A stretch of DNA of 64,000 nucleotides from Castellaniella denitrificans (GTDB taxonomy: Bacteria > Pseudomonadota > Gammaproteobacteria > Burkholderiales > Burkholderiaceae_B), in contig NZ_JAPWHE010000002.1 in the NCBI RefSeq assembly GCF_027214045.1, positions 1-64,000 on the forward strand, in the 5' to 3' direction. The translations under genes were made by a program, and so were the position numbers. The first letter of the stretch is position 1, and every line of letters begins with the position of its first letter. The notes beneath the pieces were generated by a model. The model did no database searches. It saw nothing but the letters and a program-made list of their open reading frames with translations, and was not told the origin of the DNA. This document shows, piece after piece, positions 7,619 to 15,846 of this stretch.

Positions 7619-8482
7619 ATGAACCGCACGACCGCCTCCGCTCCGCGCGACCGTTTCGACGGTACCGACCGCTATGTCGCCACCGAATCCCTGAAGACCG
7701 CCGTCAACGCGGCCCTGGCGCTGCGCCGCCCGCTGCTGGTCAAGGGCGAGCCGGGCACCGGCAAGACCCTGCTGGCCGAAGAAGTCGCCCGCGCGCTGGA
7801 CCGGCCCCTGCTGCAATGGCACATCAAGTCCACGACCAAGGCGCAGCAGGGCCTGTACGAATACGACGCCGTCTCGCGGCTGCGGGATTCCCAACTGGGC
7901 GAAGCCACCGTGCACGACATCCGCAACTACATCGTGCGGGGCGTGCTGTGGCAGGCCTTCGAATCGGAACGTCCCTGCGTGGTGCTGATCGACGAGATCG
8001 ACAAGGCCGACATCGAATTCCCCAACGACCTGCTGCGCGAACTGGACCGGATGGAATTCCATGTCTACGAAACCCGACAGACCGTTCAGGCGCGCCACAA
8101 GCCCCTGATCATCATCACCTCGAACAACGAAAAAGACCTGCCCGACGCTTTCCTGCGGCGCTGCTTCTTCCACTACATCGACTTCCCCGACCGGGAGACG
8201 CTCGGCGACATCGTCGCCGTCCATTTCCCGGACCTGCGCGCCGATGTCCTGGGCGCGGCCCTGGACGCCTTTTTCCGCCTGCGCGAGGTCCCCGGGCTGA
8301 AGAAACGCCCCTCGACCTCGGAATTCCTGGACTGGCTGCATCTGCTGCTGGCCGAATCGGTGCCGCCCGACAGTCTGGCGCGCGGCGACGTCCCGCCGCT
8401 GGCCGGCGCCCTGCTTAAAAACGAACAGGACCTGAACCTGCTGCGACGGCTGGCCACCCTGACGCAGCGCGGCGGACGCTGA
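7619..8482 (+). CDS. MoxR-family AAA+ ATPase
   Basis: A 287-residue AAA+ protein with Walker A GEPGTGKT (residues 43-50), Walker B VVLIDEIDKAD, sensor 1 IIITSNNEKDLPDAFLRRC and the arginine finger region. MoxR ATPases act as chaperones that insert cofactors or assemble complexes, usually with a VWA-domain protein as partner. That partner is present 700 bases downstream at 9188, with an acetyltransferase gene between. The pair resembles the CoxD/CoxE arrangement, but no target enzyme is adjacent, so the substrate is unknown. Confidence 0.9.
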   Translation: MNRTTASAPRDRFDGTDRYVATESLKTAVNAALALRRPLLVKGEPGTGKTLLAEEVARALDRPLLQWHIKSTTKAQQGLYEYDAVSRLRDSQLGEATVHDIRNYIVRGVLWQAFESERPCVVLIDEIDKADIEFPNDLLRELDRMEFHVYETRQTVQARHKPLIIITSNNEKDLPDAFLRRCFFHYIDFPDRETLGDIVAVHFPDLRADVLGAALDAFFRLREVPGLKKRPSTSEFLDWLHLLLAESVPPDSLARGDVPPLAGALLKNEQDLNLLRRLATLTQRGGR

Positions 8483-8548
8483 GCGGCGCCGCGCCGGAAC
8501 GGCCAGACCGTACGGCGTCCTTTCAAATCCCTTGATACCGGACCGCAC

Positions 8549-9163
8549 ATGGACACCACAGGCTTCAAGCAAGCGCCCCGCCCCGTCACCCTGGAAGCCC
8601 ACGGCGTGCGCCTGGTCCCGCTGACCCGTGACCACACCGCTGGACTGCGCACCGCCGCCGCCGATGGCGAACTCTGGAACCTGCGTGTCACTTCGGTGCC
8701 CGAACCCGGCCAGACCGAATCCTACGTCGATCAGGCCCTGAAAGGCCGGGACGACGGCCACATGCTGCCTTTCGCCGTCATCGACGCCACCAGCGGCGCC
8801 GTGCTGGGCTCTACGCGCTACCACGACATCGTGCCGGCGGTCGCCCGGCTGGAGATCGGCTACACCTGGTACGCCGGATCCCGCCAGCGCACCCACGTCA
8901 ACACGGCCTGCAAGCTGCTCCTGCTCGAGCACGCCTTCGACGCCCTGGGCGCGGCCGTGGTGGGGTGGCGCACCGACAATTACAACCATGCCTCCCAGCG
9001 CGCCATCGAGCGGCTGGGCGCCCGGCGCGACGGCGTGATCCGCCACCACGCGCCGCGCCGCGACGGCACCGTGCGCGACACGGTCATGTACAGCCTGCTG
9101 GCGGGCGAATGGCCCGAAGTCCGCGCCCATCTGCTCTACCAGCTGCGGCGCCCGCGCGCCTGA
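8549..9163 (+). CDS. GNAT acetyltransferase, RimJ/RimL-like
   Basis: A 204-residue N-acetyltransferase of the RimJ/RimL branch: RLVPLTRDHTAGLRTAA at the N-terminus, GSTRYHDI and LEIGYTWYAGSRQRTHVNT in the middle, and the acetyl-CoA binding stretch TDNYNHASQRAIERLGARRD. The substrate is not predictable; relatives acetylate protein N-termini or small amines. It sits between the MoxR ATPase and VWA genes in the same direction and may be co-transcribed, but a functional link is not evident. Confidence 0.85.
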   Translation: MDTTGFKQAPRPVTLEAHGVRLVPLTRDHTAGLRTAAADGELWNLRVTSVPEPGQTESYVDQALKGRDDGHMLPFAVIDATSGAVLGSTRYHDIVPAVARLEIGYTWYAGSRQRTHVNTACKLLLLEHAFDALGAAVVGWRTDNYNHASQRAIERLGARRDGVIRHHAPRRDGTVRDTVMYSLLAGEWPEVRAHLLYQLRRPRA

Positions 9164-9187
9164 GGCGCCCGTTCCATTCACCTGGCC

Positions 9188-10357
9188 ATGCTGACCGACT
9201 TCTTCACCCAGTTGCGCGCCGCCGGCATCCCGGTCTCGATCCGGGAATATCTGAGCCTGCTGGAATTGCTGTGCAGCCCCGCCGCGCCCGTCGGCACAGA
9301 AGAGTTCTACCATCTGGCACGCCTGGCGCTGGTCAAGGACGAAACCCGCTACGACCGCTACGACCGGGTCTTCGCCGCCTTCATCGGCCAGCTCCAGGCC
9401 CGCGCGGGCGGCCCGGACATCCCGCCGGACTGGCTCGTCCAGACCTTCCGCAAACAACTCAGCAACGAGGAAAAGGCCGCCCTGGAAAGACACGGCTGGG
9501 ACAAGCTGATGGAGATGTTCCGCGAACGCCTGGCCGAGCAGAAGGAACGCCACGCGGGCGGCAACAAATGGATCGGCACCGGCGGCTCATCGCCCTTCGG
9601 CCACGGCGGCTTCCATCCCGAAGGCATCCGCGTGGGCGGTCCGTCGGCCGGCAATCGCACCGCCGTCAAGGTCTGGGAACGGCGCGACTACCGCGACTAC
9701 GACGACCAGCAGACCCTGGGCACGCGCAACTTCAAGATGGCGCTGCGGCGTCTGCGGCGTTTCGCCCGCCAGGGCGCCGCGCTGGAACTGGACATGCCGG
9801 GCACCATCCGCGGCACCGCCGAGCAGGCCGGCATGCTGGACCTGCGCTGGATGCCCGAACGCCACAACGCCGTCAAGGTCCTGATGCTGCTGGACGTGGG
9901 CGGCAGCATGGACGATCACATCGCCCGCATCGAATCCCTGTTCTCCGCCGCGCGCGGCGAATTCCGGCACCTGGAAGTCTATTACTTCCACAACTGTCCC
10001 TACGAATCCGTCTGGCGCCACAACAGCCGGCGCCGCAGCGAGCGCATCGAGACATGGGATCTGCTGCGCGCCCATGGCGAGGACTGGCGCCTGATCCTGG
10101 TGGGCGACGCGTCCATGAGCCCCTACGAACTGCTCTATCCGGGCGGATCCATCGAGCACCACAACGAAGAGACCGGCGCCGCCTGGCTGCAACGCATCCT
10201 GGGACATTGGCCGCGCGCCGTCTGGCTGAACCCGGAGCCGTCCGGATCCTGGCCATACCGCCAGTCCATCACCCTGATCAGGGAAATCATGCACGACCGC
10301 ATGTACGGCATGACCCTGGACGGACTGGAACAAGCCATGCGGCTGCTGTCGAAATGA
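9188..10357 (+). CDS. VWA-domain protein, CoxE-like
   Basis: A 389-residue protein with a C-terminal von Willebrand factor A domain. The metal-binding MIDAS motif reads LLLDVGGSMDDHI (around residue 235-247), the D-x-G-G-S variant common in this family. The N-terminal half (FFTQLRAAGIPVSIREYLSL) is typical of CoxE-like partners of MoxR ATPases. The protein is probably a cytosolic adaptor that directs the upstream MoxR ATPase to a client complex. Confidence 0.88.
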   Translation: MLTDFFTQLRAAGIPVSIREYLSLLELLCSPAAPVGTEEFYHLARLALVKDETRYDRYDRVFAAFIGQLQARAGGPDIPPDWLVQTFRKQLSNEEKAALERHGWDKLMEMFRERLAEQKERHAGGNKWIGTGGSSPFGHGGFHPEGIRVGGPSAGNRTAVKVWERRDYRDYDDQQTLGTRNFKMALRRLRRFARQGAALELDMPGTIRGTAEQAGMLDLRWMPERHNAVKVLMLLDVGGSMDDHIARIESLFSAARGEFRHLEVYYFHNCPYESVWRHNSRRRSERIETWDLLRAHGEDWRLILVGDASMSPYELLYPGGSIEHHNEETGAAWLQRILGHWPRAVWLNPEPSGSWPYRQSITLIREIMHDRMYGMTLDGLEQAMRLLSK

Positions 10358-10381
10358 CCCGGCCCGGGATCAGCCGGCCCA

Positions 10382-12298
10382 TCACGCCATTTGCAACCCG
10401 CTTTCGTCACCCGTCAGCACGGAATCGTCTTTTCCGGTCTTGAGGGAACCGTTCGAAGAGTCGAACGCCACGACATTGCCGATCGTCGCCACCACGCCGC
10501 CGACATTGTGCGACACCTTGAGGGGGACGCCATCCTTGCCCGGAGTCAGCGTAATGACCGCCACGGACGTCAGGGTGCAGGGCTTGTCCCCGATAGGCTC
10601 GCGCAGCGATTGCGGGTCGGAGCCAAACCGCTCGATGCGCCATACGGTCTCCATGGAGATGGAAATCAGCGGGTCGTGATTCCGCACCGAGAAGCGGATC
10701 TCCGGCTCGCCCTCCTGGAGCTTGAGGTAGCGCCCCTCGGAGCCCACCAGCCCCGTTTCGGGGTCGCGCATGTGCTTGAGCGTCGGCTCGGCCAGCGTGC
10801 GGCGGGCCAGATCCGGATCCAGGTACCGCGTCGCCACCTCCAGGATCTGCGGATCGTTGCCGCACAGATTGGACAGGCTGCGCAATTCCGATTCCTGCGA
10901 GACGCTGAGTTCCTTGCCCCAGCCTATCATGGACCAGCCCGTGCTCCAGAGGGTGTTCACACCCTGCAGAGCCATATCCGAATAGCCATAGGAAGATCCC
11001 GGAAGATCGATCTTCAGGGAGCCGGCATGCTCGGCATAGCGGCTGGATACATTCCACCCCCCCAGGAGTTTCGTCCCCGTTCCCACGCCATCCAGGACTT
11101 CTTCTCCTTCCCGGGCCACCTCGCCGACCACGTCGTCGCGCATGTAGGCATGGTTCACCGTCTCCACTCGCGAGACCTGACCGGTCAGGGTATAGCCCAT
11201 CTCCGTGCCGCCACGCTCGCCCAGCGGACGCGTCTGCTCCGGATTCACCATCTTCGCCACGACTTCCAGTTCCTCGCGCCGCTCCGTCGTCAGCCGCCCG
11301 GAGTCCATCGCCTTCTGGAGTTGCTCCGTCTGCTCCTCCATCATCTTGGTCGACTCTTCCTGACCCAGCACGCTCTCGCTCACGCACTGGCGCGCGACCA
11401 AGGTCTCCATGACTTCCCGCGAGGTGACCTTTTCAGTGATCTCGTCATGAAAGAGCATGGGAAGGTCGTCGGTCTCGATTTCCTGACCGGTTTCCTGCTT
11501 CTGCTTGAGCTGGTCGATGGTCTTGGAGTGCACGTCGCGCACGTCGGTCGTCTCCGTGGTGCTCAGGCCTACTTTCTTGCTGATGGTTTCACCCAGCATC
11601 TGCCCAAGATTCTCGCCCAGCTGATCGATGCCGTTGCGCGCGGTCTTGACGGTGTCGATCACGCCGGGCATGACACCCAGCACACGGGACAGCACGCCCG
11701 GCGGATCCTCGGGCTTTCCGGTGAGGTAGGCATTGAGGCCCTTGGCCATGAGACCATAGAGTTTGCTGTCACCCTGCTGGAACTCGGTCTTGGACAGCAC
11801 GGCGCGATCCAGAATGGCCATGACCTGCCGGGCCACGAAGTCGCCACCGGTGCGGCCGCCCACCATGCTCTTGATGTAATCCTCGAGCGGCTTGCGCCCA
11901 TATTGCTGCGCGGTGGTGGCCAGCACCTTTTCCAGCGCATGATCACCCAGGTTGTCCGTAATCAGGTTGCCGACGGTTTCCTGCCAGCCCTGGGGCACCA
12001 GTTTTTCCATCAGTTTCTTGACACCAGCCTGCATCTGGACATGATCGTTGTCGATGGCGGCCTGGCGGATGGCGGGCAACAGGCGGGAATGGCGCTCGCC
12101 CAGGGATTTGTTGGTGGAAGCATAATCGAAACCGATCTGGATGGCGTCGCGCAACACGCTTTGCGCCAACGTGTCGCGATTGACCTTCCCGCCGGACAGC
12201 CGGTTGGCGATGTTGTTGAGCGTATCGGACTTTTCAAGCGCCGAGAACGCCAGGGTCTTGAGCCCGGTGGCGATGTAGGAACCGATGCTGGTGGACAT
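10382..12298 (-). CDS. Candidate type III secretion effector (BteA/BopC-like by arrangement)
   Basis: A 638-residue protein with no signal peptide or transmembrane segment. Its N-terminus (MSTSIGSYIATGLKTLAFSA) is rich in Ser, Thr and Ile, as type III secretion signals often are. A helical, possibly coiled region lies around residues 240-350 (KTIDQLKQKQETGQEIETDD, then EEQTEQLQKAMDSGRLTTER), followed by a mixed C-terminal domain. It starts 29 bases after a CesT-type chaperone gene, the classic effector-chaperone order; GAGG precedes the ATG. In Bordetella the effector gene bteA (about 658 aa) and its chaperone gene btcA also lie together, outside the secretion cluster. Homology to BteA is inferred from size and arrangement, not demonstrated. 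No secretion apparatus is in the window. Confidence 0.6.
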   Translation of the reverse strand: MSTSIGSYIATGLKTLAFSALEKSDTLNNIANRLSGGKVNRDTLAQSVLRDAIQIGFDYASTNKSLGERHSRLLPAIRQAAIDNDHVQMQAGVKKLMEKLVPQGWQETVGNLITDNLGDHALEKVLATTAQQYGRKPLEDYIKSMVGGRTGGDFVARQVMAILDRAVLSKTEFQQGDSKLYGLMAKGLNAYLTGKPEDPPGVLSRVLGVMPGVIDTVKTARNGIDQLGENLGQMLGETISKKVGLSTTETTDVRDVHSKTIDQLKQKQETGQEIETDDLPMLFHDEITEKVTSREVMETLVARQCVSESVLGQEESTKMMEEQTEQLQKAMDSGRLTTERREELEVVAKMVNPEQTRPLGERGGTEMGYTLTGQVSRVETVNHAYMRDDVVGEVAREGEEVLDGVGTGTKLLGGWNVSSRYAEHAGSLKIDLPGSSYGYSDMALQGVNTLWSTGWSMIGWGKELSVSQESELRSLSNLCGNDPQILEVATRYLDPDLARRTLAEPTLKHMRDPETGLVGSEGRYLKLQEGEPEIRFSVRNHDPLISISMETVWRIERFGSDPQSLREPIGDKPCTLTSVAVITLTPGKDGVPLKVSHNVGGVVATIGNVVAFDSSNGSLKTGKDDSVLTGDESGLQMA

Positions 12299-12327
12299 GG
12301 TCAGGCCTCAGTGATCGTCGACGGCCA

Positions 12328-12783
12328 TCAGGCCTTGTGGAACAGGCGCGAGCCGCCCTGCGCATCGGGCGTACCGGCTTTCTGGGCGAATTCCTGCAGC
12401 GCAACCTTCCAGCGCTCGGCCTGGTTGACCAGGTTTTCCACCGCCTGCACCGCGGACCCCTCGTCGTGCAGCGCCAGATCCACGGTCTTGAACAGAATCA
12501 GGCGGTCATGCTGGGTATCCAGGCCAAAATAACAATCCTGCGTGGCCATGCCGAACAGATGCAGTTGCAGGACCGTGGTCAGCATCGGTTCACGGCCCGC
12601 ACCCGGCGCGAGCGTCAGGATTGCGGCGTAGACATGCACGGCGCGCTCGCCGGGCGCCAGTTCGAAAGTCACTTCGAGGCCGCCGTCGAATTCGAGCGCG
12701 CAGCCACCCGATGCGGCGGCCTCGGCGACGTCCAGCCGCGTCTGGGCGCCCAGGGCATCGAGAAATCCACGAAATTCGATCAT
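12328..12783 (-). CDS. CesT-family type III secretion chaperone
   Basis: A 151-residue acidic protein of the CesT/Tir chaperone fold. Recognisable are IEFRGFLDALGAQTRLDV at the N-terminus, LQLHLFGMATQDCYFGLDTQ in the middle (the beta strands of the fold) and a final helix AVENLVNQAERWKVALQEFA. Such dimeric chaperones bind one effector and deliver it to the secretion ATPase. The start at 12783 follows AAGGAACCGAC. It is the first gene of a two-gene operon with the 638-residue putative effector. In Bordetella the counterpart would be BtcA. Confidence 0.8.
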   Translation of the reverse strand: MIEFRGFLDALGAQTRLDVAEAAASGGCALEFDGGLEVTFELAPGERAVHVYAAILTLAPGAGREPMLTTVLQLHLFGMATQDCYFGLDTQHDRLILFKTVDLALHDEGSAVQAVENLVNQAERWKVALQEFAQKAGTPDAQGGSRLFHKA

Positions 12784-12883
12784 GTCGGTTCCTTGTGTTT
12801 GACGGGATATCGGGAGCAGGATGAGTAACCGCCGGCTCAAAATGATTCCAATCCCGGCGCCCCGCCCCGATGCCGCCCCACCC

Positions 12884-14215
12884 TCACTCCACGGTGTCCA
12901 GCACCCGGGCCAGCGTCTCGAATATCTGTCCGATCTGGTCTTCGCCGACGATGAGCGGCGGCGAAACCGCGAGAATGTCGCCGGTATAGCGCACCAGCAC
13001 CCCCTGGTCGAAGCATTTCCCGAACGCCTCGGCCGCCCGGGCTCCGGGCGCGCCCGGACGGGGCGTCAGTTCGATGCCGGCCACCAGGCCCAGATTGCGC
13101 ACGTCGATGACATGGCGGCGGCCCTTGAGCGCATGGGCCGCCTCTTCGAACGCGGCCGACAGCGCCTTCGCCCGGTCGAACAGCCCCTCGTCGCGATAGA
13201 TGCCCAGGGTGGCGCGCACGGCCGCCGTCGCCATCGGGTGCGCGGAATAGGTATAGCCATGGAAGAACTCGATGCCGGCCGCGCTGGCCTCGATGATGGT
13301 GTCGTGCACGGACCGGCGCACGGCGACCGCGCCGGCGGGCACGGCGGCGTTGCTGATGCCCTTGGCCAGGGTGATCAGGTCGGGCGTCACGCCGAAGAAT
13401 TCGCTGCCGGTGGCCGCGCCCAGGCGGCCGAAACCGGTGATGACCTCGTCGAAGATCAGCAGGATCCCGTATTTTGCCGTGATGGCCCGGAGTCTTTCCA
13501 GATATCCTTTCGGTGGCACCAGCACCCCGGTGGACCCCGCCAGCGGCTCGACGATGACGGCCGCGATCGTCGAGGCGTCGTGCAACGCGACCAGGCTTTC
13601 CAGTGCGTCGGCGAACGGTTCTCCGCCCCAGGCCGGCTGGCCCCGGGACCAGGCATTGCGGGCCAGGTCGTGAGTGTGCGGCAAATGGTCCACCCCCGGC
13701 AGCAGCACCCCGGAAAACGCCTTGCGGTTGGGGGCGATCCCTCCCACCGAAATGCCGCCGAAACCGACGCCGTGATAGCCCCGCTCGCGGCCGATCAGGC
13801 GGGTCCGCTGGCCCTCGCCCCGCGCCCGATGATACGCCAGCGCGATCTTGAGCGCCGTGTCGACCGACTCCGACCCCGAATTGGTGAAGAACACGCGGTC
13901 CAGGCCGGCGGGCATCAGGTCGGCCACTTCGGACGCCGCCCGGAAGGAATCCTCGTGGCCGAGCTGGAAGCTGGGCGCGTAGTCCAGGTGCGCGGCCTGC
14001 CGGCTGATCGCGTCAACGATCGGCTGCCGGCCATGCCCCGCGTTGACGCACCAGAGTCCCGACGTGCCGTCCAGCACCCGGTGGCCATCCGCGGCGGTGT
14101 AGTGCATGTCCCTGGCCGAGGCGAGCAGGCGGGGATGGGCCTTGAACTGGCGGTTCGCGGTGAAGGGCATCCACAGATTGGACAAATCGGGGGAACGCGA
14201 GGTTTCAGCTTGCAT
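12884..14215 (-). CDS. Omega-amino acid (beta-alanine)-pyruvate aminotransferase
   Basis: A 443-residue class III PLP-dependent transaminase. The sequence follows beta-alanine:pyruvate aminotransferases throughout: LWMPFTANRQFKAHPRLL, GLWCVNAGHGR, NSGSESVDTALKIALAYH, ERGYHGVGFGGISVGGI and IFDEVITGFGRLGA. The Schiff-base lysine is K285 in TLAKGISNAA. It moves the terminal amino group of beta-alanine or similar amines to pyruvate. The gene is divergent from a MocR-type regulator whose likely operator lies between them, so it is probably regulated by that protein in response to an amine or amino acid. Confidence 0.9.
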   Translation of the reverse strand: MQAETSRSPDLSNLWMPFTANRQFKAHPRLLASARDMHYTAADGHRVLDGTSGLWCVNAGHGRQPIVDAISRQAAHLDYAPSFQLGHEDSFRAASEVADLMPAGLDRVFFTNSGSESVDTALKIALAYHRARGEGQRTRLIGRERGYHGVGFGGISVGGIAPNRKAFSGVLLPGVDHLPHTHDLARNAWSRGQPAWGGEPFADALESLVALHDASTIAAVIVEPLAGSTGVLVPPKGYLERLRAITAKYGILLIFDEVITGFGRLGAATGSEFFGVTPDLITLAKGISNAAVPAGAVAVRRSVHDTIIEASAAGIEFFHGYTYSAHPMATAAVRATLGIYRDEGLFDRAKALSAAFEEAAHALKGRRHVIDVRNLGLVAGIELTPRPGAPGARAAEAFGKCFDQGVLVRYTGDILAVSPPLIVGEDQIGQIFETLARVLDTVE

Positions 14216-14316
14216 GGCGGTCTCTCAATCCGGCGTTTCGACCATCGAAACGGATCTTTTCATTCTGGACCGGCCCATGACCGAAGGCCATAGACGGTGA
14301 CAGGACGGACGGATGA

Positions 14317-14347
14317 CTGTATTGTTTCAACCGGGAAAACTGTATTG
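14317..14347. promoter_or_regulatory. Direct repeats, likely MocR operator
   Basis: CTGTATTG occurs at 14317-14324 and again at 14340-14347, 23 bp apart (about two helical turns), followed by TTTC and AAAC respectively. MocR/GabR-type regulators bind direct repeats in the divergent promoter they share with an aminotransferase target, which is the arrangement here. Confidence 0.55.
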
Positions 14348-14386
14348 AAACCAGCGCCGCCAAAGCGGCGTCGCCAAAAGACATTC

Positions 14387-15805
14387 ATGATCCTGTTCGA
14401 GCCGGACCGCCGGCGGAAAGCGGCCCCCACGCTGGTGGACCAGACCGTCGCGGCACTGGAAGACGCCATCAGCGCCCGTGTGCTCCGTCCCGGGATGGCC
14501 TTGCCGTCGATCAGGGAATTCGCCCGGAACCACGGACTGAGCACGTTCACCGTCATGGCGGCCTACAACCGCCTGGTCGCCCGCGGCCTGCTGCAGTCGC
14601 GCCCGGGGGCCAACTTCCGCGTCAGCCAACGGAAGCAGGCCTCGCCCGCGCCCGTACCCGAATGGGTGGCGCCGCGGATCGGCGCCTCCTGGCTCCTGGC
14701 CGATGTGTTCGCCGATCACTCGATCTCGATCAAGGCGGGCTGCGGCTGGCTGCCGCCGGACTGGCACGACACGGCCGGCCTGCCGCAGGCCCTGCGCCAG
14801 CTCAGCCGGATCCCGATCAGCCAGATGGCGTCCTACGGCCACCCGCTCGGCTACCGCCCCTTGCGCGAACATATCGCCAACCGCCTGCTGGAGCACGGGC
14901 TCGACGTCGGACCTGACCAGATCCTGCTGACCCACGGAGCGACCCAGGCGCTGGACATCGTCGTACGCACGCTGCTGCGTCCCGGCGACCACGTGGCCGT
15001 CGAGGCGCCCTGCTACGCCAATCTGCTGCAGATCCTGGCCCTGAACCGCATCACGGTCCACGCGATCCCCAGAACGGCGGAAGGCATCCACGAGGCGACA
15101 CTCGATGACCTGGCGCGCCGGCATCCGATCCGCGCGATGTTCGTCACGACGGTGCTGCAGAATCCGACCGGCGCCAGTTTCACGATGGCCGGCGCGTTCC
15201 GGCTGCTGCAACTGGCCGAACGCCACGCCTTCCTGGTCGTGGAGGACGACATGTCCCGCGACCTGCTGCCCGAACCCGCACCCATGCTCGCCGCGCTGGC
15301 GGGCCCCAGCCGGGTGCTCTACGTATCCGGTTTCTCGAAAAGCGTGACGCCCTCCATCCGCGTGGGTTACCTGGCTTGCGCGAAGCCGCTGGCGGACCCG
15401 TGCGCCCGCACCAAGATGTCGCTCGGCCTGACCTCCTCGGAGGTGATGGAACGGGCCGTCCATCACGTCCTGCGGGACGGACGCCACGGCACCTATCTGC
15501 GCGGCATCCGCGAGCGTCTGCGCCGGGCGCACGATCAGGTCGCCGCGTCCATGCGCGCGCATGGGTTCGAGATATGGGGAGAGCCCGGCGCCGGGCTGTT
15601 CCTGTGGGCCAGGCCGACATCGCCTCGCCTGGCCGGCGACGGCATGATCGAACTGGCCGCGCGAGCGCTGAAAGCCGGCATCTGGCTGGCGCCCGGGAGC
15701 TACTTCGACCCGGACGGGAAAGAAACGGGCTGGCTGCGCTTCAATGTGGCGTATTCCGACGACCCGCGCCTGTGGCGCTTCTTTCAGCAAACATCCGCAC
15801 AGTAA
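14387..15805 (+). CDS. MocR-family (GntR-aminotransferase) transcriptional regulator
   Basis: A 472-residue fusion of an N-terminal GntR winged helix (about residues 12-80: DQTVAALEDAISARVLRPGM and REFARNHGLSTFTVMAAYNR) with a C-terminal aminotransferase-I-like domain. The PLP lysine is K318 in SGFSKSVTPSIRVGY, so the domain should bind PLP as an effector sensor. MocR proteins typically control a neighbouring amine or amino acid gene; here the divergent omega-transaminase is the obvious target. The ATG at 14387 is favoured over an upstream GTG at 14297, which would place the operator inside the gene. Confidence 0.88.
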   Translation: MILFEPDRRRKAAPTLVDQTVAALEDAISARVLRPGMALPSIREFARNHGLSTFTVMAAYNRLVARGLLQSRPGANFRVSQRKQASPAPVPEWVAPRIGASWLLADVFADHSISIKAGCGWLPPDWHDTAGLPQALRQLSRIPISQMASYGHPLGYRPLREHIANRLLEHGLDVGPDQILLTHGATQALDIVVRTLLRPGDHVAVEAPCYANLLQILALNRITVHAIPRTAEGIHEATLDDLARRHPIRAMFVTTVLQNPTGASFTMAGAFRLLQLAERHAFLVVEDDMSRDLLPEPAPMLAALAGPSRVLYVSGFSKSVTPSIRVGYLACAKPLADPCARTKMSLGLTSSEVMERAVHHVLRDGRHGTYLRGIRERLRRAHDQVAASMRAHGFEIWGEPGAGLFLWARPTSPRLAGDGMIELAARALKAGIWLAPGSYFDPDGKETGWLRFNVAYSDDPRLWRFFQQTSAQ

Positions 15806-15846
15806 TGTTATATATCCGCACACTCCACCTACGGATCACTTGGACC

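Noticed and set aside
10391-12532. 713-residue frame antisense to the putative effector and chaperone
   Set aside because: Long antisense frames occur throughout this GC-rich DNA; the minus-strand genes have ribosome-binding sites and a recognisable chaperone fold.
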